A stretch of 64,000 bases of DNA, taken from the NCBI GenBank assembly GCA_036279295.1, contig DASUJK010000100.1, forward strand, positions 5,229-69,228, in the 5' to 3' direction. A program made the translations under genes and the position numbers. The notes under the pieces were generated by a model that did not search any database, was not told where the DNA came from, and worked only from the letters and a program-made list of their open reading frames with translations. Positions 57,528-64,000 of this stretch are shown here, in pieces. Each line of letters begins with the position of its first letter. Position 1 is the first letter of the stretch. The DNA comes from DATEPR01 sp036279295. GTDB lineage: Bacteria > Actinomycetota > Actinomycetes > Mycobacteriales > Pseudonocardiaceae.

Positions 57528-58256
57528 GTGAATTCGGCTACAGACCGGGACTATGACTTAGAAGCGACAGTCCGTCACCCCATCTCGGTCGCCCAATTGC
57601 TCGAACGTGAAGGCTTCCGCCCTACTGAGCGTTCTCGTGCGGCCCGCCGCGCGCTCAGCGGTGTCACGGCAGGCGCGGTGCTCGCTCTCGGTGCTGTCGT
57701 CAGCACCCTGTTCCTCAACCACGGCACCCAGACCACGTCCGGCGACACGCTCGCGTCCGGCGCCCAGTCCGGTGGCGACATCGTGCTCGCCGAGAGCAGC
57801 CCGACGGCCAGCGCCACCGTGGTGCGGACCGCCGTGGCGACGGCCGGGTCGCACCTGCCGGCCAAGGCCACCGTCCCGGACGTGCGGACGATGACCCCGC
57901 GGAAGGCCACCGCCCCGGGCAACTCGGGTCACGTGCGTGTGCGGCAGAAGCGTGCGTCGACGCCGGCCACGACCGCGCCGGCCAGCCAGACCCAGGGCAC
58001 CACGCGGTCCGCGCCCACCACGACACCCGCGGCGCCGGCCACCACCACCGACACCACGTCGAACAGCACGGCCAGCACACTGCCGACCACGACGGCTTCG
58101 CCGACGACCCAGTCGACGACGACCCCGCCGGCCACCACGACCCGGACCGCGCCGCCGACCACGACGAGTGCCGCGGATGGCGGCGGTCTGCTGAACACCG
58201 TCACCGGCGCGCTGAACGGCATCACCCAGCCCGTCTTCAACTGGTTCGGCGGCTGA
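57528..58256 (+). CDS. Exported Thr/Pro-rich membrane-anchored protein
   Basis: A 242-residue protein with no recognised enzymatic domain. A cytoplasmic part (DYDLEATVRHPISVAQLLEREGFRPTERSRAARRAL) leads to one membrane helix at about residues 46-65 (GVTAGAVLALGAVVSTLFL). The outside part is a long Thr/Pro/Ala-rich region typical of a wall-spanning stalk, with a short ordered end (GGGLLNTVTGALNGITQPVFNWFGG) that may be amphipathic. GTG at 57528 with GGAGGAG upstream. It sits alone between ahcY and tmk and has its own CRP-type promoter, so it responds to carbon state by prediction. Confidence 0.78.
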   Translation: MNSATDRDYDLEATVRHPISVAQLLEREGFRPTERSRAARRALSGVTAGAVLALGAVVSTLFLNHGTQTTSGDTLASGAQSGGDIVLAESSPTASATVVRTAVATAGSHLPAKATVPDVRTMTPRKATAPGNSGHVRVRQKRASTPATTAPASQTQGTTRSAPTTTPAAPATTTDTTSNSTASTLPTTTASPTTQSTTTPPATTTRTAPPTTTSAADGGGLLNTVTGALNGITQPVFNWFGG

Positions 58257-58287
58257 GCGCACGAGCTTTCAGCCCGCCGGGCAGGAT

Positions 58288-58932
58288 GTGCCCGTGGGCA
58301 GGCTCGTGGTGATCGAAGGGCTGGACGGTGCCGGCAAGCGCACCCTGGCCGACGCACTCGTCGCCGCGTTGCGCGCCGACGGAGCGTCGGTGGCCGGGTT
58401 GGCGTTCCCCCGGTACGACGACGACATACACGCCGAACTGGTGCGTGACGCGCTGCACGGGCGGGTCGGCGACCTCGGTGACTCGGTGCACGGCATGGCG
58501 GTGCTGTTCGCGCTGGACCGGCGTGCCGCGCAGCCCAGGATGACCGAACTGCTGGCCGAGCACGACGTGTTGCTGGTCGACCGGTACGTGGCGTCCAACG
58601 CCGCCTACGGTGCCGCGCGGCTGCACCAGGGTGCGGCAGGCGAGTTCGTGGCGTGGGTGCGGGAGCTGGAGATCGAGCGGTTCGGCATGCTCGTGCCACA
58701 CGCACATCTGCTGCTCAGGGTGCCTGTCGCCGTGGCGGCGAGCCGGGCGGAACACCGGGAGCGCACCGACGACCGGGCGCGGGACGCGTTCGAATCCGAC
58801 GGTGGGCTGCAGGCCAGGTGCTCGGCCGTCTACGACGAGCTCGCAGCCGTCGACTGGCTTTCGCCGTGGCACGTGTTGGACGGAACTTCGACGCAGGACG
58901 CGGCAGTCTTGGCCAAGACATTGCTGCGTTGA
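58288..58932 (+). CDS. tmk: Thymidylate kinase
   Basis: Tmk phosphorylates dTMP to dTDP for DNA synthesis. It has 214 residues. Seen: VIEGLDGAGKRTLADAL (P-loop), FPRYDDDIHAELVRDALHGRVGDLGDSVHGMAVLFALDRR, VLLVDRYVASNAAYGAARLHQ with the DRY catalytic motif, and the LID region ASRAEHRERTDDRARDAFESD. The P-loop is DGAGKRT, close to the mycobacterial type. GTG at 58288 after GGGCAGGAT, or GTG at 58294. The order ahcY-tmk-mtrA-mtrB-lpqB is that of M. tuberculosis. Confidence 0.95.
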   Translation: MPVGRLVVIEGLDGAGKRTLADALVAALRADGASVAGLAFPRYDDDIHAELVRDALHGRVGDLGDSVHGMAVLFALDRRAAQPRMTELLAEHDVLLVDRYVASNAAYGAARLHQGAAGEFVAWVRELEIERFGMLVPHAHLLLRVPVAVAASRAEHRERTDDRARDAFESDGGLQARCSAVYDELAAVDWLSPWHVLDGTSTQDAAVLAKTLLR

Positions 58933-59098
58933 CCCCCGTTCACCGACAATTCTTCCGTAACGGTGAGATGCGGAGGCCGGCGTGGCGGAGTTGGGTCAGC
59001 GAGGTGTGCGGCCATGGTCGCCCCCGACGGTTGCGAATCGTCTTCGAGATCAGCGGGCGGTGCAACCTCAGCCGGTGCGTAATGCCACTATGTGGGGT

Positions 59099-59776
59099 AT
59101 GAAGCCACGTGTCCTGGTGGTCGACGATGACCCCGCGCTCGCGGAGATGTTGACGATCGTCCTGCGAGGTGAGGGGTTCGACACCGCGGTCGTCGGCGAC
59201 GGAGCACGTGCGCTGCCGGCACTGCGCGAGTTCAAGCCCGACCTGGTGTTGCTCGACCTGATGCTGCCCGGCATGAACGGGATCGACGTATGCAAGGCGA
59301 TCCGTGCCGAGTCCGGGGTGCCGGTGGTCATGTTGACCGCCAAGAGCGACACCGTGGACATCGTGCTCGGGCTGGAGTCCGGCGCCGATGACTACGTGGT
59401 CAAGCCGTTCAAGCCCAAGGAACTGGTGGCCAGGATCCGGGCCCGGCTCCGGCGCACCGAAGCCGAGCCGGCCGAGTCGCTGACCATCGGTGACCTGACG
59501 ATCGACGTGCCCGGCCACGAGGTCCTGCGCAGCGGTGCACCCATCCAGCTGACCCCGCTGGAGTTCGACCTGCTGGTCGCGCTGGCCCGCAAGCCGAGGC
59601 AGGTGTTCACCCGTGAGGTGCTGCTGGAGCAGGTGTGGGGCTACCGGCACGCGGCGGATACTCGACTGGTGAACGTGCACGTCCAGCGGCTGCGGTCCAA
59701 GGTCGAGCGTGACCCCGAGCACCCGGAGGTGGTGCTGACCGTCCGCGGTGTCGGATACAAGGCGGGTCCCCCGTGA
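59099..59776 (+). CDS. mtrA: Response regulator MtrA
   Basis: MtrA is the OmpR-family regulator of the MtrAB system that controls cell division, peptidoglycan turnover and osmotic and antibiotic responses. It has 225 residues. The receiver domain has DDD at 9-11, phospho-acceptor Asp53 in LLDLMLPGMNGIDV, Thr in MLTAKSD and Lys in DYVVKPFKPKELVARIRARLRR. The winged-helix domain shows LTPLEFDLLVALARKPRQVFTREVLLEQVWGYRHAADTRLVNVHVQRLRSKVERDPEHPEVVLTVRGVGYKAGPP, quoted only in fragments elsewhere. The ATG at 59099 gives the usual MKPRVLVVDDD start; ATG 59090 adds three residues. Confidence 0.97.
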   Translation: MKPRVLVVDDDPALAEMLTIVLRGEGFDTAVVGDGARALPALREFKPDLVLLDLMLPGMNGIDVCKAIRAESGVPVVMLTAKSDTVDIVLGLESGADDYVVKPFKPKELVARIRARLRRTEAEPAESLTIGDLTIDVPGHEVLRSGAPIQLTPLEFDLLVALARKPRQVFTREVLLEQVWGYRHAADTRLVNVHVQRLRSKVERDPEHPEVVLTVRGVGYKAGPP

Positions 59777-59795
59777 CGACGTCGGCCGGCCGGCC

Positions 59796-61607
59796 GTGAA
59801 CCTCGTCGTGGGGGTCAGACGGTTCGTCGTCCGGTGGTCGAGGCGGCTGGTTGCCGAAGCCGGTCGCCGCTGGGTCGCGTTCGGCGAACTGTGGCGGCGA
59901 TCGCTCCAGGTCCGGGTCGTGACCAGCACCCTCGCCCTGTCCACCGCGGTCGTCTTCGTGCTGGGCATGGTGCTGCAGAACGAGGTCATCGACCGGCTGG
60001 TGTACGCGAAACAGCAGGCCGCCATCGCGCAGACCGGCATCGCGCAGCGCACCGTGTCCAACGAGTTGCGCGGCATGAACTCCAGTACGGACAACCCCGA
60101 GGCCAGGCTGAACGGGGCGCTGACCAGCCTGACCACCGCGAGCGACAGCGCGGGCAACCAGCAGCAACAGGCCGCGAGTTCGGCTGCCGGCGCGTTCGTG
60201 CCGGTGCTCGCCGACAGTTCGCCCGGCCTGCCCGGAGCGCCGGTGGTGGCGGCCGGTCCGTACGACAACGTCCCGCAGAACCTGCGCCAGCTCGTCCAGA
60301 ACGGGCAGAGCGGGTTCCAGATCCACACCATCTCGACCGGCGAGATCTTCCTCGTCGTCGGTGCGCCCATCACCAGCGCGAACCAGCCGATCCAGCTGTA
60401 CCTGATGTTCTCCCTGTCGGCCGAGGAGAACACGATCAACGTCGTCCAGGGCACGTTGGTGGTCGGTGGCCTGGTGCTGGTGCTGTTGCTCGCCATGATC
60501 ACGAACCTGGTGATCCGGCAGGTCGTCCGGCCGGTCCGCAACGCTGCCGAGATCGCCGAACGGTTCGCCGAGGGCCATCTGGACGAGCGGATGCGGGTGA
60601 TCGGCGAGGACGACGTCGCCAGACTCGCCGAGTCGTACAACTCGATGGCCGAGAGCATCCAGGCGCAGATTCACCAGTTGGAGGACTTCGGCCAGCTGCA
60701 ACGCCGGTTCACGTCCGACGTGTCGCATGAGCTGCGCACCCCGCTGACCACGGTCCGGATGGCCGCCGACGTGCTGCACGCGTCCAGGGAACAGTTCCCC
60801 AGCGGCCTGGCCAGGTCGACCGAGCTGCTGGTGGACGAGCTGGACCGGTTCGAGGCGCTGCTCGGTGACCTGCTGGAGATCAGCAAGCTGGACGCCGGTG
60901 TCGAGGAGTTGGCGTCCGAGCCGGTCGACGTGCGCGGCCTGGTGCGCAGCGCGGTGAACGCGGTGCAGGGCATCGTCGAGTCGACGACCACCACGATCGA
61001 ACTGCACATGCCCGACGACGAGGCGACGGCCGAGGTCGACGCCCGGCGGGTCGAGCGCATCCTGCGCAATCTGCTGGCCAACGCGGTGGACCACGGTGAA
61101 GGCCTGCCAGTGGCGGTGTCCGTGGCCACGAACGAGACGGCGGTGGCGATCACCGTCCGGGACTTCGGCGTCGGCCTGCGGCAGGGCGAGGCCGACCTGG
61201 TGTTCAACCGGTTCTGGCGGGCCGACCCGTCGCGGAACCGGCGCACCGGCGGCACCGGGTTGGGGCTGGCGATCAGCGTGGAGGACGCCCGGCTGCACGG
61301 CGGCTGGCTGGAGGCGTGGGGCGAGCCGGGCCAGGGCGCCTGCTTCCGGTTGACGCTGCCCATCGACCCGCACACCGAGTTGAGCGACAGCCCACTGCCA
61401 CTGGCACCGGACGACGTACCCGCGCCGGCGACCGACGCGCACGCCTGGGTGGGCGAGACAGCCCAGTCGGTCGGGACAGTCGACACACCCGACGATCGGC
61501 CCTGGCGGCCCACCGAGGTCACCGGGATCACCGTGCTGGGCGAGGCCGGCGAGGTCGTGCGCGCGGGTTCGGCGCCGACCGGGGAGCAGAGGCAGGGACC
61601 GTCGTGA
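59796..61607 (+). CDS. mtrB: Sensor histidine kinase MtrB
   Basis: MtrB is the membrane kinase for MtrA. It has 603 residues. Two membrane helices (about 39-61 and 210-235) flank a sensor loop of about 145 residues rich in Gln, Ala and Ser. A HAMP domain follows (VVRPVRNAAEIAERFAEGHLDERM), then the dimerisation box RRFTSDVSHELRTPLTTVRMA with His311, and a HATPase domain (RNLLANAVDHGEG, VRDFGVGL, FWRADPSRNRRTGGTGLGLAIS). A C-terminal tail of about 75 residues is disordered. The GTG at 59796 is used; overlapping an upstream GTG at 59748 inside mtrA would need a long extension. The stop overlaps lpqB (GTGA). Confidence 0.96.
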   Translation: MNLVVGVRRFVVRWSRRLVAEAGRRWVAFGELWRRSLQVRVVTSTLALSTAVVFVLGMVLQNEVIDRLVYAKQQAAIAQTGIAQRTVSNELRGMNSSTDNPEARLNGALTSLTTASDSAGNQQQQAASSAAGAFVPVLADSSPGLPGAPVVAAGPYDNVPQNLRQLVQNGQSGFQIHTISTGEIFLVVGAPITSANQPIQLYLMFSLSAEENTINVVQGTLVVGGLVLVLLLAMITNLVIRQVVRPVRNAAEIAERFAEGHLDERMRVIGEDDVARLAESYNSMAESIQAQIHQLEDFGQLQRRFTSDVSHELRTPLTTVRMAADVLHASREQFPSGLARSTELLVDELDRFEALLGDLLEISKLDAGVEELASEPVDVRGLVRSAVNAVQGIVESTTTTIELHMPDDEATAEVDARRVERILRNLLANAVDHGEGLPVAVSVATNETAVAITVRDFGVGLRQGEADLVFNRFWRADPSRNRRTGGTGLGLAISVEDARLHGGWLEAWGEPGQGACFRLTLPIDPHTELSDSPLPLAPDDVPAPATDAHAWVGETAQSVGTVDTPDDRPWRPTEVTGITVLGEAGEVVRAGSAPTGEQRQGPS

Positions 61608-63340
61608 GATCTGCGGTGATCGCACTCTGTGCCGCGCTCGGCCTGCTGCTCGCCGGCTGCGCCGCCATCCCGGGTGAGACCACGCCGCAGCGCGCCGACC
61701 TGCAGAACGGCAACGTGTCGCCGGGCATCGCCGAGCCGCCGAAGGACGAGGACCCGCTGACCATCGTGCGGAGCTTCGTGGACCAGAACGGCGACCCGAC
61801 CGACCTGCACGCGAGCGCGCGCGGCTACCTGGCGAAGTCCGCGCAGACCACGTGGAACCTGAGTTCGGCGCCCGCTTCGGTGATGATCATCGGCGACACG
61901 TACAACACCACGTACGGCCAGCAGGACGGCACCGACCCCAACCTGGAGGACGTCGAGGTCCTCGCCACGCTGATCGGCAACCTGAACAGCGACGGCTCGT
62001 TCCAGCCGCCGAGTGCCACCGAGGGCAACCAGTTCCACCTGTCGTTGCAGCTCAAACGGGGCTCGGACGGGCAGTGGCGGATTCTGAACCCGCCGGACAG
62101 CCTGGTGATCACGCAGGCCGATTTCGAGAGCCACTACCGGCCCGTGTCGGTGTACTTCTTCGACCAGGGCTGGGACGTCCTGGTACCGGACCCCCGCTAC
62201 GTCGTGTCCGACCCGATCGGACTGCCCGGCCGGATCGTGCAACTGCTGCTGGACGGCCCGTCCAGTTCGATCAAGGACGCGGTGCTGGACGCCATCCCGC
62301 CCAGCGCCAGCCTGAAGACCAACGTCACCGAACTGTCCGACGGCCAGATCTACGTGAACTTCAACGCGATCCCGGACCTGCCGAGCAACACGAAACAGTT
62401 GATGGTCGCGCAGATCGTCCGGTCGCTGCAGAACTACGGCAGCAGCGTGGCCGTCGAGTCGGAGACCGTGCCGCTGGTGCCGGGCCACAACAACTGGCGG
62501 CTGGCCGACCTGCCGCAGTACGTGCCCTACGTCGGCCCGAACGCGACCAGCCTGATGGTCGCGCACGGCCGGATCTTCAACCTGACCGGCGGTCAGCCCA
62601 TCGCGGGCCCTGCGGGGCACGGTGACTACGAGATCGTCACCGCGGCGCAGTCCATGGATGGTCAGGAACTGGCCACGGTGGTCCACAAGCCCGAGGGTGG
62701 CGAGGAACTGCGCATCGGCGGGTTCAAGGGCACCGAACAGCCGGTGAAGGACCTGACCGCGCAGACGTTCACGCGGCCGACCTGGGAGCCGGGCGACGCG
62801 GCAGGCGACGCGAGCCGGGCCGTGTGGACCGTGGCGAACGGCATAGTGGAGCGGGTGGCGATCACCCCGCAGGGCGGGTGGGCGGCGTCGCCGGTGGACG
62901 CGAGCGCGTTGGCCCCGTACGGCGCGATCACCGACCTGCGGCTGTCCAAGGACGGCGTCCGGGTGGCGGTGGCGGCAGGCGGGCATCTGTTGGTCGGGGC
63001 CGTCGTGGTGGACCAGGGTTCGGTGGCGATCAAGCAGGTGCAGGAAGAACCGTCACTCGCAGGGGTGACTCGGGTGGACTGGCTGCGCCAGGATCTGCTC
63101 GTCGTGGCTACCACCCAGCCCGGCAAACCCGTACTGAGCGTGAGTGTGGACGGCGAGAAGGTCGAGCAGTACAGCCCGGCCAACCTGACGTCCGCGGTGA
63201 CCGCGCTGGCGGCGTCGCAGAGTGGGCCGGTATACGTGGCGGACGCGGCCGGCATCTGGTCGTCCACGGACCTGAACGAGGTGTGGACACCCGTGGCGCA
63301 CAACCAGGGCGCGGGGGCGATCCCGGTGTATCCGGGCTGA
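61604..63340 (+). CDS. lpqB: Lipoprotein LpqB
   Basis: LpqB is the third member of the MtrAB-LpqB system; in mycobacteria it interacts with the MtrB sensor domain and modulates signalling. It has 578 residues. The N-terminal lipobox reads LGLLLAGCAAIPG, giving a lipid-anchored Cys, so it faces the outside. GerMN domains follow (SFQPPSATEGNQFHLSLQL; IVQLLLDGPSSSIKDAVLDAI), and the second half forms a beta-propeller-like region (LAPYGAITDLRLSKDGVRVAVAAGG). Start is GTG at 61604, overlapping the mtrB stop, so the three genes are coupled. Confidence 0.95.
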   Translation: MRSAVIALCAALGLLLAGCAAIPGETTPQRADLQNGNVSPGIAEPPKDEDPLTIVRSFVDQNGDPTDLHASARGYLAKSAQTTWNLSSAPASVMIIGDTYNTTYGQQDGTDPNLEDVEVLATLIGNLNSDGSFQPPSATEGNQFHLSLQLKRGSDGQWRILNPPDSLVITQADFESHYRPVSVYFFDQGWDVLVPDPRYVVSDPIGLPGRIVQLLLDGPSSSIKDAVLDAIPPSASLKTNVTELSDGQIYVNFNAIPDLPSNTKQLMVAQIVRSLQNYGSSVAVESETVPLVPGHNNWRLADLPQYVPYVGPNATSLMVAHGRIFNLTGGQPIAGPAGHGDYEIVTAAQSMDGQELATVVHKPEGGEELRIGGFKGTEQPVKDLTAQTFTRPTWEPGDAAGDASRAVWTVANGIVERVAITPQGGWAASPVDASALAPYGAITDLRLSKDGVRVAVAAGGHLLVGAVVVDQGSVAIKQVQEEPSLAGVTRVDWLRQDLLVVATTQPGKPVLSVSVDGEKVEQYSPANLTSAVTALAASQSGPVYVADAAGIWSSTDLNEVWTPVAHNQGAGAIPVYPG

Positions 63341-63434
63341 TCTCTTCTCTGGTTTCCTCGCTGAAGGGTCGACACGCGCGGCGGGGGTGCGGTGATCCAC
63401 GGTTGACAGGTTGGTCGACGGCAGGCTGAGCGGC

Positions 63435-64000
63435 ATGAAAACCCTCGTTGACCTGTTCCTGCCCGTGGTGTGTGCCGGCTGTGGCGCGGCCGGCGTTGTG
63501 CTGTGTGTTCGGTGTGCCGGCGCGTTCGACGGTCCGTTCGACGTACATCGACCAGCTGTCGCGCATGGCCCGCCGATTTTCGCGTTGGCGGTGTACCGGG
63601 ATGCCGCGCGGGCCGTGGTGCTGGCGTTCAAGGAGCGCGGCAGGCGGGATCTCGCGTTACCCCTCGGCCGGATGATGGGCGCGGTGCTGCCCACGCTGGA
63701 GATCGAGCCGAGAGATGGCACGTGGTGGCTGGTGCCGGCGCCGTCGCGTGCCCGAGCGGCCCGGCGTCGCGGTGGCTCGCACATGGTTGCCCTGGCCAGA
63801 TGCATGGCGGCAGCGATGTCAGCACGCGGTCGACCGGCGGCGATGGCGCCTGGCCTTGCACTGGCCAGGGGCGTTCGCGACTCAGCCCGTCTCGGCGCGG
63901 CAGCCAGGGTGGCGAACCTGGCCGGCCGTGTCCGGGTGGCCGAATCCGGCATGCCCCCGCCCGGTGCGTCGGTGGTCGTGCTGGACGACGTGGTCACGAC
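63435..64000 (+). CDS. ComF family phosphoribosyltransferase-like protein, 3' end beyond window
   Basis: The visible 188 residues match the ComF family, linked to DNA uptake in transformable bacteria and of unclear role in actinobacteria. An N-terminal cysteine pair (VVCAGCGAAGVVLCVRCA) forms a zinc ribbon, followed by ALAVYRDAARAVVLAFKERGRRDLALPLG, LVPAPSRARAARRRGGSHMVALARCMA, and near the window edge VVVLDDVVTT, the start of the PRPP-binding loop. ATG start at 63435. It lies 94 bases downstream of lpqB and matches Rv3242c in order. The C-terminus is cut by the window end. Confidence 0.9.
   Translation, partial: MKTLVDLFLPVVCAGCGAAGVVLCVRCAGAFDGPFDVHRPAVAHGPPIFALAVYRDAARAVVLAFKERGRRDLALPLGRMMGAVLPTLEIEPRDGTWWLVPAPSRARAARRRGGSHMVALARCMAAAMSARGRPAAMAPGLALARGVRDSARLGAAARVANLAGRVRVAESGMPPPGASVVVLDDVVT

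Noticed and set aside
1..64000. CRISPR arrays, IS elements or rRNA
   Set aside because: No repeat-spacer array, transposase motif with terminal repeats, or rRNA-like sequence was seen on either strand.

Overview
The window is GC-rich actinobacterial DNA, most likely from the Pseudonocardiaceae or a close relative. It has mycolata-type cell-wall genes (RmlB, RmlD, a WbbL-like rhamnosyltransferase), MtrA-MtrB-LpqB, a WhiB2-type regulator, the F420 genes fbiA and fbiB, and many GTG starts. From memory of M. tuberculosis H37Rv, the backbone follows the Rv3280 to Rv3242c order: accD5, birA, PH-domain protein, gtrA, purK, purE, fadE, TIGR03089, LCP, rmlD, wbbL, a nucleotidyltransferase, fbiB, fbiA, whiB2, Rv3259, Rv3258c, pmmA, Rv3256c, manA, ahcY, tmk, mtrA, mtrB, lpqB, comF. 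Genes outside that order are the accessory load.

Layout. 1-3.6 kb: acyl-CoA carboxylase beta subunit (partial), biotin ligase, PH-domain membrane protein, HMG-CoA lyase, GNAT. 3.6-6.5 kb: a CpnT-like polymorphic toxin module (YbaB-like protein, WXG100-like protein, proline-rich protein with a C-terminal TNT NAD-glycohydrolase domain, small immunity candidate). 6.5-9.9 kb: HisN, an OmpR-type two-component pair, GtrA. 10-14.5 kb: an LppU-like membrane-anchored protein, a sigma factor fused to a zinc finger, membrane segments and a large exported region, and a degenerate GGDEF-like protein. 14.5-17.5 kb: purK, a purE broken by a one-base frameshift, and an acyl-CoA dehydrogenase. 17.5-18.8 kb: a gene-poor stretch with small unknowns and a divergent ClpS-like protein. 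18.8-32.8 kb: cell-envelope block with TIGR03089, two LCP ligases, rmlD, an amidase and six glycosyltransferases including a GT2-GT4 fusion.

33.3-35.1 kb holds a translationally coupled two-gene cassette: a TIR-like protein followed by an ADP-ribose-pyrophosphatase-like NUDIX hydrolase. Its base composition is visibly less GC-biased than its neighbours, and it sits inside the conserved wall block. It is the best candidate for an undescribed system, possibly an NAD-cleaving immune effector paired with an ADP-ribose hydrolase.

35-40.4 kb: nucleotidyltransferase, AlkA-like glycosylase, NUDIX, fbiB, fbiA and a site-2-protease-like protein. 40.4-51.5 kb: whiB2 with a well-formed promoter overlapped by a large dyad, a 1113-residue membrane GT2 protein, and the mannose set (phosphomannomutase, Trm112-like protein, SIS protein, ManA), then a CDF transporter and RmlB. 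51.5-55.8 kb: vapBC with a perfect 17-bp inverted repeat at its promoter, an orphan MutL-type mutase reactivase, and a large membrane protein with a lipase-like domain. 55.9-64 kb: ahcY, an exported Thr/Pro-rich protein behind a consensus CRP-type site, tmk, mtrA, mtrB, lpqB and a partial comF. I saw no rRNA, tRNA, IS element or CRISPR array.
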